Positions 1-11,600 of a DNA stretch of 64,000 nucleotides are shown piece after piece; within the stretch, counting starts at the first letter, position 1, and each line of letters opens with the position of its first letter. A program made the translations under genes and the position numbers. The notes beneath the pieces were generated by a model that was given only the letters and a program-made list of their open reading frames with translations, was not told the origin of the DNA and did no database searches. This DNA comes from Meloidogyne chitwoodi. Its lineage: Eukaryota > Nematoda > Chromadorea > Rhabditida > Meloidogynidae. Location of the stretch: assembly GCA_015183035.1 (NCBI GenBank), contig JACZZP010000001.1:2108001-2172000 (forward strand), written 5' to 3'.

Positions 1-1068
1 TTTAGGATGGAAGAGATTGGAAAGGCCCAGACTTTGATGAGAGCGGCAATTCAAAATATTGCAATTTCTTTGCAGAAAATCAATGATGAGCTTGCAAGAT
101 TAAAGCCATCACTGCTTAAATTGCACAAGTTGAATTTATTTTATTGGTTCAATTTAAAAGATTATTTTAGAAAATGTGAGAAATATCGAGATAAGCTCCT
201 TGAAATGTCAAAACAAAAAGTTACACATGCTCAATTAGACAGGCTTGTCCAAAGTGTTTCACTTGCTGTAATTTTGGAATAATTTTTTTTATTTATTTAA
301 ATTTATTTTATTTTAGCTTGATTCAGAACCGTCAACTTTAAGTACTTTTTTACTTAGAATTTCATTGCCAATATCAAAATGGTGTTGTGAATGTTGGTTA
401 TGGCATCAGGCAACCAAGGTTATATCTCTTAATTTAAAAAGAAAATTTTATTCTTGTAGGATGAATCAATATCTCTTATTCGATCTTTAATGAATGATTT
501 TGACAATTCTAAAACTTCAACAGATGGTATTTTTCTCATAAGGCCCAGTAGTTCGCGTGTTGGATTTTATGCTTTAGAAATATCAAAGGATGAAAATGTG
601 GTATGTTTTAAGATAATTTTTCTTTTCTGAATTTTAATTTTATTATTTTACATACATATTTATTTCTGTTTTTTAGCATTCGTGTCTAATTGAGTATCGT
701 GACCCTAGGACAACAATTGACCATTCCGGTGGTTATGGTTTTGCTCAAACTCAGATGTTGTTCGCTTCTCTAATGGATTTTGTTCAATATTATTCGGCTG
801 TTCCATTAAAAGAGCATAATTCTGTTTTGGACACTCCTCTTATAACAGTAATTAAATAACAAATTATTTAACTTATAAAAAAAATTTTTAGCCAGCTTTG
901 GGTCAGTTAAAACAGAAAAGAAACAACATCTCCTTTTCTACTAATGATCATCAACATGATAAAACAAAACTAAAACGTACTGAAGTAGTAGATGATGAGA
1001 CAGAATTCGAAAAATCTAAAGATGAAAAATTTATAGATAAAAAGATTTTGACTTCTGATACTTTGTAG
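1..1068 (+). CDS. aap-1: PI3-kinase p85-like regulatory subunit, 3' part
   Basis: This is the C-terminal part of a class IA phosphoinositide 3-kinase adapter, the subunit that couples the p110 lipid kinase to activated receptors in insulin-type signalling. The 5' end lies outside the window. The first exons encode a helical inter-SH2 coiled coil. A short intron at about 129-170 restores a smooth helix (ARLKPSLLKLHK joined to KCEKYRDKLLE), and the next donor is near 268. A C-terminal SH2 domain follows (about 480-895). It has the phosphotyrosine-pocket strand GIFLIRPSSSR and the YGFAQ...SLMDFVQYY...LKEHN block that aligns with the p85 cSH2 (YGF...SVVELINHY...LAQYN). A Lys/Glu-rich tail ends at TAG 1066-1068. 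The C. elegans counterpart is AAP-1. The p85 family call is firm; strict orthology is inferred. Confidence 0.82.
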
Positions 1069-1160
1069 TTTTAAATATCTTTAAACTTTGAATTATGTAA
1101 TTAATTTTAATAAGATTTACAATCATTACATATTTTTATATTCTCTTAAATCAATTCTCT

Positions 1161-1170
1161 CTCATTGCAG
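1161..1170 (+). promoter_or_regulatory. Probable spliced-leader acceptor before ICMT
   Basis: A pyrimidine-rich CTCATTGCAG lies directly against the ATG at 1171, and no upstream coding exon joins to it. It sits only about 100 bp after the stop codon of the PI3K adapter. That is the arrangement expected of a trans-splice site for a downstream operon gene. This is inference from position and motif only. Confidence 0.5.
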
Positions 1171-2510
1171 ATGTTTGAGCTTACTCAAAAATTTTCAATT
1201 AAATCTAATCGAGATAATAGGAGGTAAACATTCATTTTTAAATTTAATCTTTTTAATTATTTTAGTTTAAATTCTCGTCGTCTCATCTTCTGTTGGAAAG
1301 ATCTTCGTATTCGTGTCTCCCTGTTTGCTTATTTCCTTCCAAATTGTTTAATTCCAATAATTGAATCATACAACTCGAATATATTTACATCTTTCATTCT
1401 TATTTCAATTTTGGGATTTATTACACTTTGCTTAACTCAAACCAGTCGACAACGTTGGATGGTATAAATTATTATTTAAATTTTTTTATTGACAATATTT
1501 TTTAAATTTATTATTTAATGTAGTATTCTTCACAAGCATTCCTACTTGGTGTTGTAAATGGTTGGGCAATTAAATTTGCCGTAAATGCATATAAAAAAGG
1601 CAATACTGTTGTAATTATTTTCTGTTTATATGTAGTATTATTTTGCTTTTTCCATTTTAGCGAATTTTTCATGACTGGTTAGTTTATCACAAAAAAAATT
1701 AGAACTGTTAATTTCTATATTCAGGCTTTTCAAATCCTGATTCACTTCGGCCTGATTCTTTTCTTCTTAATCATTCATTGGCTTATTGGACAGCAGCGGT
1801 ATGCTCATGGATTGAATTTTGGACTCGTTTATGGATTTTCCCAAGTAAATTTTTTATCTTTTCTAATATTTACCTAAAATTATACATCAATATTTTTGCA
1901 AAAATTAGTTTTTTATTAAAATTTATTTCAGTACATCATTTGCAGCATTCTACTCAACTTTTGTTTCTCTTTTTGGTATACTTCTTTGCATAGTTGGTGA
2001 AATATTTCGAAAATTGGCCATGTGTCATGCTTCCGTTGGCTTTACTCATCAGGTTAATTCTTCAATATTAAATTCAAAAATATAGTTTTTTAGATATCAT
2101 TTCGTCGCAGTCGAAATCATCATCTTTGCACTGGTGGTGTGTACGGATTGGTCCGACACCCAGGTTTGATTAATCTTATCTTTAGTTTATATAATTCAAT
2201 TTTAGGTTACATGGGTTGGATGCTGTGGTCCATTGGTACTCAGGTAAGCAATTAACATTCATTAATTTTTTAAATAATATTTTAGGTGGTTCTTTGTAAT
2301 CCGATTTGTGTAATTTCCTATGCCATTGTTTCTTATCGATTCTTTGAAGAGCGAATATATGAGGAAGAAAAATACCTTATTGGTCAGTATTTCATCTATT
2401 TTTTGTAAATTAAAATATTTTTAGAATTTTTTGCTGAGAGATATATTGCTTACCAACGTTATGTACCTTCTGGGATTCCTGGAATTAACGGATATGAGCC
2501 TGTTGACTAA
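1171..2510 (+). CDS. ICMT: Protein-S-isoprenylcysteine O-methyltransferase (ICMT)
   Basis: This ER-membrane enzyme uses S-adenosylmethionine to carboxyl-methylate prenylated C-terminal cysteines of CaaX proteins such as Ras and Rho. The N-terminal half is a series of hydrophobic segments (for example SLFAYFLPNCLIPIIE and FILISILGFITLCL). The C-terminal catalytic core is highly diagnostic: YGLVRHPGYMGWMLWSIGTQ, then FFEERIYEEEKYLIEFF and YIAYQRYVPSGIPGI, the conserved RHP-Y, EE-R/E-E and RYVP-type blocks of Ste14/ICMT. At least seven short exons are needed. The start at 1171 follows a TTGCAG acceptor and is the first Met in frame. The stop is TAA 2508-2510. It lies about 100 bp downstream of the PI3K adapter on the same strand, so co-transcription is likely. 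Confidence 0.92.
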
Positions 2511-2718
2511 AATTGTTTTATTAATTTTACTTTAAAAATATGATATTTATATAATCAATTAAGGTTTATACAAACTCAACTTTCAAAGGATCTCTTGATT
2601 CTTATATGTTTTTATTAATTTATACTTTTTTCATAAATTTATAAAATCATTATTATTGTTACATTTTTGTTATATTCTACATTTTATTTTTATAATTTCA
2701 TTATTTACTGCTTAATTA

Positions 2719-2728
2719 TTATCGGCAG
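2719..2728 (+). promoter_or_regulatory. Possible spliced-leader acceptor upstream of Bora-like gene
   Basis: The ...TTATTATCGGCAG run ending at 2728 is the only good 3' splice-site match between the ICMT stop (2510) and the Bora-like ATG (2761). It lies about 30 bp before that ATG. No cis exon upstream fits it. It is therefore a candidate trans-splice site, supporting a third operon member. Weak, positional evidence. Confidence 0.35.
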
Positions 2729-2760
2729 ATTTAGAATTAACATAATTTTTTATTTGAAAA

Positions 2761-3760
2761 TGAATGATGCAACTACTACTGTTTTGAACGGAGTATCAGC
2801 TCCCAAAGAAAAAAACGAATCAGATGAGAAGATCCATATGAATGAAGATTCACATGTGCATTTATTTAAACGTCACAAAGTTTATTCATCTCCAAAAAGT
2901 GATTTACATGTTGATATTTCGCAAACACCACCTTCATCAAATGTTGCAGATTCAATATTTGTTACGCCTGGTATTTACAAACGAAAAGTATGCAAATCAC
3001 GGATGAAAGAATCGAATAATGAGGTTGTATTTTTGAATTCTAATTAAAAGTGTGTAAAATTGTTTAGGCAAAGTTTACTTGGTCGGTTGATGAACTTGCA
3101 ATTCTTCGACCAGTTCAATTTGATGAGTCTGAGTTTTCTTTACCGCCAGATGATTGGTTATTAAGTTTTATTTCCATAATTAAATTTTTCAGGAATCCAA
3201 ATTCTAACCATGATGTGGAAAAATATTGGAGTCGAAACGAACAAATATTTCCTTCACCTGATGTTCAAAACATTTTTTGGGCTGGTGTCGAGAATTATTC
3301 AAAATCGTCTACAAGCTCTAGTCCTGGTTATCACAGCCATTCATCCGAAGATTTTTACTCATCAAAATATAACTGGCATAGCAACACGGAAAGTAGCAGC
3401 AATCACTCTAAAACAGATGTATGTCTTTTATGGTACTTATTTTAATTTATCTTAAAATTTAAGAAACGATTTACTCCATCAGAAAATTCTCAGGAGGATG
3501 TCCTACTCTTTAAGGTTTCGTATTCATTTCTTATAATTTTATTATATATTTCCCAGAATTTTCAGCTGGACTCTGGGAATGACGAAAAAGAAGATGAACA
3601 GGAATTTGAAAAAATAGAGCGCTCATTGTCAATTGGAGATGATGCAGATCGTATTTTTGCAGATTTAGAATATGAAAGTGGATGCTTTGTTATGCGTCAA
3701 CAACCTAATAGTCCAATAGAAGTGGGAGAAAAGTATTCATATCTTATAAAGGTTAGTTAA
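2761..3760 (+). CDS. spat-1: Bora / SPAT-1-like Polo-kinase activator
   Basis: Bora proteins are disordered cofactors that, once phosphorylated by Cdk1, let Aurora A activate Plk1 at mitotic entry; SPAT-1 is the C. elegans member. The N-terminus carries SP/TP sites (YSSPKSD, ISQTPPSS, FVTPGIYKRK). The key block AKFTWSVDELAILRPVQFDE matches the Bora core (KFRWSIDQLAVINPV in vertebrates). It is followed by a DVEKYWSRNEQIFPSPDV segment, equivalent to the family's later ...FF...VPSPW motif. The tail is Ser/Asn- and acid-rich. At least five exons are used; the first exon ends in ESNNE at a GTTGTA donor. The model ends at TAA 3758-3760 by reading through an AAG|GTTAGT that could be a donor for an extra exon I could not find. 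The family call rests mainly on the one core motif. Confidence 0.7.
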
Positions 3761-4079
3761 TTCTTACAGAATTTAGTTAAACATCCTCAATTAAGACAAG
3801 TCCGATAAAGTCAGAAAGTTGACAATTAGAAATTGATGACGTTCTTGTAATTAAGACAGTGGACTGAAACATAATTATGGGATAATAATTGATAATAAAA
3901 TAACATTTAAACATTTTCTTATTTTAAAATCACTAAAGTTAAAAATACAATTTAAAACAAATCTTTTAACCCCTATAAGCTTTTTCTTTAAATTTTAACG
4001 AAGTTTTATTATAAAATGTTCAAATAAGCAAAGTCAAAATTTGGATTTATAAAATTTTTCAAAATTAAATAAGTGAAAT
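3761..4079. other. Spacer between convergent Bora-like and TOM70 genes
   Basis: About 320 bp of AT-rich 3' flanking DNA between two convergent genes. I see no further coding exon, RNA gene or repeat in it. Confidence 0.5.
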
Positions 4080-6455
4080 TTAAACGTTGGCAAGTTTAGT
4101 AATTTGCTTGTTTTTGCGTCTCCGTTCTTCCATTTCAACAAAAATTTTTTCTTTCAACAAAATTTTAATTTCATCCTTCCCCCGAGCTAGCTCTAATGCT
4201 TGATCATAAAACTTACAAGCTTCTGGAATATTTTGCCTAAATTTTTGTTTTATACATGGCGTAATTATGATACAAATTTTTAAATTATCCTCACTTGTTA
4301 AGCTGCATCTTGGCAAGCATCCTGTAAGGTTCCCAATTATTTGGATCCGCTTCTATTGCACTATACATTGTCTTCTCTATTTTTTGACAATAAGTTTCAA
4401 AGTTATTCCCTAATCCCTCACTCGGCCGCTCTTCCAAGACACTAAATCTTATAATTATAAAATATAAATAAAAAAACAAACCCAGAGAGAAAAATAGCAA
4501 CAGAACAATTGGGCATCAATTTTATTGCCCTCTGAACGGATTCAACGGCAATTTCGTTGTTTTGCATTAAAATACCAATTTTAACAAACATAAGCAAAGC
4601 AAATACAGGAGGGTTATCCTTTAATGTAATTTCCATATTAAATATATGCTTGTGAATATCAGCTGTATTTTCATTATTAAGTGCTATTATGAAATTTATA
4701 TAGTTCTCGTAGTATCTTAATAAAAATTTACAATTAATAAATGAAATTAATTGGAAAAGAAGAAAAACTTTTTTTCGATTTTTAAGGTATCCTAAAATAA
4801 ACTAGCTTGTGTGCTTATTGTTAAAGTATTTATCCAGCGTATAACATTTAGGGAACCAATGTGATATTTATGTTTAATAGAATTCTCAAAAACAAAACAA
4901 ACCTAATAAAAGGATGATCTTTGTCCAAATATTTTGCCTTCAATATAATATTCAATGCTCCCTCTAACTGCTCAGATTTTAACAAGTTACAACCAATGAA
5001 TATCTAAATTTACAAATTTAATTAAAATATGATAATGTTCCTCGTACTAAAGGATCCACATTTAACGGATTGATACAAAGTGCCTCGTCCGCCATTTTAT
5101 TCAACTGTTGAAGTTTGGCCTCGTTTACTGGAGTTACATTTTCCCATGTTCGAATTCCAAATTTATTAATCTGATTACGTTCCAATGTCATTTCAAGGAT
5201 AATCTGAGCAACATGTAAATCTTTGTTGGCCAATTTCTGCGTATCATCTTAAAATACAATAAATTGCATTTAATTAACAAATTAAAATACAGACCCAACT
5301 GTTCCCAAAAAGGCATAAATTTGTCTGCCATGGCCACAGCCTCTTCTTCCAATCCATGATAGTGGAGAAAACGAGCAGCTAACAGTACAGCCTGTGCTCT
5401 TTCAATAAAATCATTTTTCTCATTTTCAACAGCTTTAGTTGCAAGTAAAGCAATGTTACTGCGCGAAAATATTTAAAAAATAATAAAAATAAGTACTCGT
5501 AATTGCATCGTCCTAATTCAATCAGAGCAGCATCAAGACTCCCCTCACCCGTTTTTTCATAAATTCCAGGTTTCAATAACAATGGATCATGAATCGAAGT
5601 GCTGAACTGCCAAGGTTCAACAATAGCTTGAGAAATTCTTTGTCGCTGTCCAACGCGCCTCTACAATGAATTTTCTATCAGAATCAGAAAAAACAAAACC
5701 TCTTGTAATTTCCTACATTCAACCTCGCTGATCTCATTCATAATTTTATCAATATCATTTTGGATAATTGTAACCTGCTGAGGATGAATAACTCCCTGAT
5801 CCAATGAAATTAATTCAATATAATCTTAAAAGGAACTATAAAAAGAGTAATATTTGTTAAACCTTCAAGTGCTTCAAAAGGTCTTTCCAATCGGTGCAAA
5901 CACCTAGCCCTACGAATTAGTGCTTTTGCATAATCCGGTTTAATTTGTATAGCTTTGGAACAATGTTCAATGCATTTAATAGAATCAAGCTAAAAATGGG
6001 TAACTAATTTTTTAGATTTTTGATTACCAAAGCATCGTAACATGCTGCAATATTATTCTCACAAATAGCAAGCAAATCATTATATTCCCGATTCAATGGT
6101 TTAGATAGCTCATTGTCAGCATAAATTTCCTCGACAATTTCATTAAAAATGTCTATAGCTTCCTGGTATCGTCTATCTTTATAAACATCAATTCCACGCG
6201 CTTTCTTTTTTTCTGCCCATATAAGAATGGTATCTTTAATCACACCTCCTTTAGACCTCTTCCAAATCTAAGAAATAAAATTTTAATTAATTTTACTTAA
6301 AAAATATTAAAAAGAACATAATAAGCTCCAACTCCAAAACAAATTCCGGCTCCAATTCCAATAAGCCAAATTCGATATTTAGTATGCAAAGGATTGTCAA
6401 TAGATAAATTACCATTAATATTATTGGCACTTGTAGATGCCAACATAGCTATCAT
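4080..6455 (-). CDS. tomm-70: Mitochondrial import receptor TOM70
   Basis: TOM70 is a TPR receptor anchored in the outer mitochondrial membrane. It accepts chaperone-bound hydrophobic precursors such as carrier proteins. The first exon begins MIAMLASTSANN and contains a single N-terminal membrane anchor (YRIWLIGIGAGICFGVGAYY), as expected for this tail-in-cytosol receptor. Then comes a charged AEKKKARGIDVYKDRRYQEA segment that opens the TPR clamp. Repeated helical TPR pairs follow (NRE-YNDLLAICENNIAACYDAL; SIKCIEHCSKAIQIKPDYAKALIRRARCL with Lys/Arg clamp residues; VESVQRAIKLMPNCSVAI; TMYSAIEADPNNWEPYRMLAK; EACKFYDQALELARGKDEI). About ten exons are separated by 35-70 bp introns. The final exon ends ITKLANV, stop at 4080. 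Length and order fit the family (about 600 residues). It is divergent from the C1QBP gene. Confidence 0.87.
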
Positions 6456-7143
6456 TTTTATTAAAAATGAGAATAAAAACCTAAACGAAGTTGAAGCTTT
6501 AAAATTAGTTTTAATAAAGAATTATGTTGAATAAATTGGTTAAGGAAAAAATTATATTTTCGTAAAGAATAGTGTGGAAGACAGAGTAATCGTAAGATTT
6601 TACATATCCTGACAAAATTCTGATTTTTTAGGATTTACATGATTAGTAGAATTTGAGGATTCGAAGGTTTCCAACGACAAAAACTATTTGAAATGTTTTA
6701 AATATTTATTAAAAAGTTATGCATTCGGGTACACCCCAGTTTACCGCAAGGCCGGTTTACCGCAGGGCTATAACTCTGTTTATAATTGTCATATAATAGA
6801 GATCTTAGTGTCATTCGACTCAGCTCGTCGAGCTGAGTCGAACCATGTTTGGGTCGAAAATTTTTGGTAAATATAAAATAAGTTATAGCCCTGCGGTAAA
6901 CCGGCCTTGCGGTAAACTGGCCTGCTCCCTATGCATTCTATTCTGAATCGGAAAAATTTGAATCGTCCTTTGCCGAAAAATAAACATCTTAGTGTCTGGT
7001 GTCACTCATTGTTAACCGTTCTATTTCTTCAAACAATTTCTCGAAAAATCTGTCCATTTATTAAGCAAAAGATTATTAATTTATTATTTCTTAGATGTTC
7101 AGTAATTTTAATATCTTTTATTTATTGTTTTAAGATAATTACA
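6456..7143. promoter_or_regulatory. Divergent promoter region of TOM70 and C1QBP, carrying a MITE
   Basis: This 690-bp gap separates two divergently transcribed genes for mitochondrial proteins, so it must hold both promoters. About 204 bp of it is an inserted inverted-repeat element (6727-6930). Open frames across it are by-products of that element and are not taken as genes. Confidence 0.5.
6727..6930. mobile_element. 204-bp MITE with perfect 40-bp inverted arms
   Basis: The element is flanked by a perfect 8-bp direct repeat ATGCATTC (6719-6726 and 6931-6938), a target-site duplication. It begins GGGTACACC and ends CCTGCTCCCT. Just inside, a 40-bp arm (6736-6775) is matched without mismatch by its reverse complement (6881-6920). 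Each arm itself contains two copies of GTTTACCGC. A 29-bp perfect palindrome (TTCGACTCAGCTCG, one base, then its complement) sits between the arms at about 6813-6841. No transposase is encoded. The same end pair (GGGAGCAG / GGTGTACC) and an 8-bp duplication occur at 20067-20279, so this is one family. Eight-bp duplications are typical of hAT-type elements, but superfamily assignment is inference. Confidence 0.88.
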
Positions 7144-8679
7144 ATGCAACGATCATTTTTTACAAACTTAAAGCGTTCTTCTGCTCTTGGGTTCTATAGT
7201 GCTTCTGCTAAGACTCCAGTTTTGGCCACGTTTCTTCCATTAAAACAAAACATTGCTAAACTATTTTTTTCTACTTCTCAATCAAGTTAGCTTTTCTCAT
7301 CCTTTTATTCTTGATTTAATTTTTGGTGAACCTTAAGGATTGGAACAATTTTTTAACTAAAATTTATGTTTAAGGATTCTCTTCTTAAGGATTGGAACAT
7401 TTTTTAACTAAAATTTATGTTTAAGGATTCTCTTCTGTTGCCAAGGAGCTTCAGACTGTTCTTAATGACGAGATTAAAGCAGAAAAAAATATGGAGGAAG
7501 AGAAGTTAGGAGGCAATACACCTCCTTCAATTCCTGGTTTTCAAATTGAAAAGCAGGGCGCTGAGTTTCGACTTACTAAAACTTATGGAGCTGAGAAGTT
7601 TTTTTAATTTTAAAATCATCTTAATAATAATTAAGAATTTTGGTTACCGTTAATGTGAATCACTCTGTTAGTGGTGATGACGAAGATCGCGATGATGATG
7701 ATGAATATAATAGTGGTGAAGAGGATATGGAACACACAGTTAGACTTTTTAAATAAGCTTTTGATAAACCATGTATATCCTGATTAATAGGCTTTAATTT
7801 TTAATAAAAATTTGTTTTTGTATGCTTATAACAATTTCATCCAAACAATAAACTTTATTTTAGGTAGAGCCAATTGTGCTTCCACCATTTCATGTTGAGT
7901 AAGTATTTATCTATTTTTCCTTTATAATTCTTATTTAAGGATAACCAAGGGTGACCTTCGACTTGTTTTCATTATGCAAATGGTTACGACTCAAGATGGA
8001 GGATGTAAGATTTTTCATACAAGGGACGCTCACGAGCATTAACCGCATGTTTTATGCACATTGCGTATAGGAAGGTTTAAAATATATTTTTTCGACACGC
8101 TGCGTAAAATAAATTATCAGGAGGCCCCCTTGAACTGAATGCTTATTTCTTTTTATTTTTATACCGAAGCCATAATTGGAAATAGGTTTTCGATTTCCTT
8201 CACGCGTTTGTACAATTATGTTATTTGTCTCTTGTTAGTCTTTTAATTGTTTTATTTGTTTTTTAGATGATTACAGCGTAGAGGAATTTATGATTGCACC
8301 GGCTACAAAGGGTGATAGATATGTGGATGCTCCTGATGACGTTTATTCGTCTTCGGGCGAATATATTGATCAGGTATGTTTTTATGGGTTTCAATGCTTA
8401 CAAAATGATTTTAATAAAAACTATTTTTTGTTGATTTATTTATTTATTTGACTCATTTTTTAATCTTTCGATTTTCAGAAACTTCATAATCTGCTCTTTA
8501 TTCGCTATCTTGAAGAGCGTGGATTTACAACCAATTTTTGTCATGATTTGGTCAAATTCGGTACTTTTTTTTAAACATTTTTACTTTTAAATCTTCTAAA
8601 ATTAATTTTAGCAACTCATTATGAGCATCAGCAATATGTGGGTTTGCTTGAGAAGATTACAAAATTTATTGACCAATGA
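7144..8679 (+). CDS. C1QBP: Mitochondrial matrix p32 protein (C1QBP/MAM33 family)
   Basis: p32/MAM33 proteins are acidic trimers of the mitochondrial matrix, linked to translation and oxidative phosphorylation. The N-terminus MQRSFFTNLKRSSALGFYS is Arg/Lys/Ser-rich and lacks acids, a good mitochondrial presequence. The mature part shows the family layout: an N-terminal helix (SSVAKELQTVLNDEIKAE), β strands (GFQIEKQGAEFRLTKTYG), and a long acidic loop (DDEDRDDDDEYNSGEEDME). The rest includes VEPIVLPPFHVEITKGD, the EFMIAPATKGDRYVDAPDD region and C-terminal helices (HNLLFIRYLEERGFTTNF; YVGLLEKITKFIDQ). Five or six exons; stop TGA 8677-8679. Intron 1 contains a 52-bp tandem duplication that includes the 3' splice site (7333-7435). 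Length (about 230 residues) is normal for the family. Confidence 0.88.
7333..7435 (+). repeat. Tandem duplication of an intron 3' end (two 51-52 bp copies)
   Basis: Unit 1 is 7333-7384 and unit 2 is 7385-7435; they differ by one missing base in the A/T run. Each copy carries TTTATGTTTAAG|GATTCTCTTC, so both contain the acceptor and the first exon-2 bases of the p32 gene. Only the second acceptor keeps the frame. The first would run into TAA immediately after GATTCTCTTC. Confidence 0.9.
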
Positions 8680-11600
8680 GATGACTTAAGAAATAAAAAG
8701 CGAAGTTAATTTAATTTTTTTGACTTTATTTAATTTTGATTAAGTGGTTATTTTTTTGTTTTTGTTTACCTTGGTAGTTTTAAATATTTTGAAATAAAAA
8801 ATAACTTGATTTTAAAATTGAAAAAAGTATTTAAATAAAAATTTGTTCAATAAGACAGATTTTTGACTTTAACAATTTGATTATTAATATAACTTTTACT
8901 TTGAGGTTTTAAAGATTTTTAAACATTAAAAAAGTAAAAGAAATTTTGTTAATTAGTGGTATGTGTAGAGGTGACTTCTTCGGAAACAGCCCATGTATGA
9001 AAATTAAAAAGAAGAAAGTTATGGAAAAATAGTTATTTCAAAAAGATTTTTAAGGAAAGATTTTTCTTTTTGGAAACGAAAAATATAAAATAAAAAATTC
9101 AAAAAAATCAAAATGCCCTAAATCTTACAAATCTTATTATTTTGTTCTTCTTTCATGTAGATCAGGACAAATTTCTATTATTAATTTGATTTAATTAGAA
9201 TAAATTTATTTGATTATTAGAGAATTCAAATAGTAGTTTCTATCCATTGTAAAGTAATAAGATTGTTCCACACAGTTATATATTTTTAGTAAAAAATATT
9301 AATAAATGCCTTCGAGATTCTCATTTTTAGCCGTTTTAATTTTTGAATATTTTTTAAAATATTCAAATTATAAAAATAAATGGGCGAGTTTTTTACGGCC
9401 AAAAATGTTGAGCGTTTTCTGAAGAAGTTTAAGTTTTACACCTCTCTCTAAATATTAAATTATTTAATAAATAAATAAATAAAAACTTACTTTAAAAAAT
9501 TATTTTATTTATTTACACTTGACTAGATTGCAATTTATTCGCCTCAAAAGCTAGAAATCTTTATAAAATTATATTAATTTTATTTATTTATAATTTAAAA
9601 AAATTAAAATAAACATACAATTATAAAATTTTTAAAATTAAATAAAAATTAATTTTTAATAGAAGAAATAAATATTATTTTAATAAAAAGGAAAGGAATA
9701 TTTATTTATTTAGTAGAAAGAATAAAAAATAAAAAAGAATAAAATAAAACCAAATAATTGTTTTTTACATCTTAAAAAATAAAATTTAATTAAAAAATAA
9801 TTAAAATATATTTTTAAATTATTTTTGTACAATTTTTTAAATAAAATGAAAAGAGATGAAATTTATGAATATTTCCTAAGTTAATGGATTTGCATTTTTA
9901 TTTATTTATGGGCAAACGAAAATTTTTGGAAAATAGTTTAGATTGATCAGTTCATTTTTTTATTTTTAAATATTTAATAATAAAATAAGAGATTTAAATA
10001 TAAAAAAGAATTAATTAGTTAATTTAGGGTAAAAGTATAAATTAGATAAATATTTATTTATTTATTTATTTATAATTTAATTATTAATTATTAATTAATT
10101 TTTATTTTGTTAGAGAATAGTTTATTTTAGTAATTTTTAAGAAAATAAAAATAAATTTATATTTTTTAAAAATAAAAATATAAATATTTTCTTACATATA
10201 TTTCTTTTTCGAGAATATTAAATATTTTTCTCTTATTTATTTTAACTCTTTTAAACACTAAAAAATATATATTATCATATTAAATTTTTTATTTTGTTTG
10301 TACAATTAATCTATTAAAATATTTCAAAAAGAAAACAAAATAAAAATATTTTATAAATATTTTTTAAAATAAATATTAATAAATTATTTTAAATTATATT
10401 TATTTATTATTTAAAAATAAATTTAAAGTTAAAAATAAAATAAAATTAATTTTAAGCGTGAATCTTTTTTACTTTTTTTGCCAATGAAAGAATTAATAAA
10501 ATTAAAGAGATGAAGGAAATAAAAATGTGTGAGATGAATTGAATAAATAAATTATTTAATAAAAATATTTTATAGCTTTTCCTTTTTTTTATTATTTTTT
10601 AAAATAAAAAAACAGGTGAACAAACTTTTCTTTTCCTGAGTTTTTTAAATAAAATTAACAAATTGAATTGGAATTTATTATTATTATTTTTAATTTTTGA
10701 CATTATTTATAATAAAATTATTTTTAATTAAATTAATTAAAAATATAAATAAAATTAAAATTATTAATTTATATAGTACTAAATATTTAGTCTTTCCTTT
10801 TAAAATAATTTTATATAAAAATTATTTAAAAAATTAATTAGTTAATCTGACAAATAAATAAAATATTTATCCTCTCAAAAATAAGAGAAAAATAAATTAA
10901 AGTTAATAAAATTAAAAGAATATTTTACGTAATTAATTAAATAAATAAAAACAGGTATTTATTGACAAAGTGATTTTCCTGAATTTTTTATTTATTTGGA
11001 CTATTTTATTTAAAATTACTAAATTAATTTAAATTATTTATTTTATTTTTATCAGAGATATATTCCAAAAATAAAAATATTTAAAATTTATATTTAATTT
11101 TTTATTATTAAAATGCCAAGTTTTTTGTCTATAAATAAAAATTTAAAAAATAAATAAATAATATAAATATTATTAATTATTAACGTCATTTTGTCTAAAA
11201 TTTTCCCTTTCTTCTTTTTATTTTTTATTAAAATTTTATTGCGCAGTTTTTTCTAAAAATTCCTAAAAATTTAATCCCGGCCATCTTTTTTTTTCTTTTT
11301 TTATTTATTTCCGTCAAAAATACCAAAATATATATTTTATGAAAAATAAAGAAAATATTATTTAAAAACTGGTTTTTAAACATTTTTGGTTTTTAGCGGA
11401 TCCAGTGTTTCCTTTTAAAAATTTAAATAACAATTTGACGATTTTGCTTTTTGTGTTTGTTGACTGACTGTTTGCTCTGAAAAATAAATTTAATATAATT
11501 GATAAATGTTCGCTTTTATTAAAAATAAATAAAACAATCATTTTTATATTTTATTTAATTAATTTAATTTAAAAATAAAATATTAATAATTAAAAAATCT

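Noticed and set aside
6688..6870. 60-residue + strand frame
   Set aside because: It runs into the MITE at 6727-6930, reads through its inverted arm and has no homologue-like pattern.
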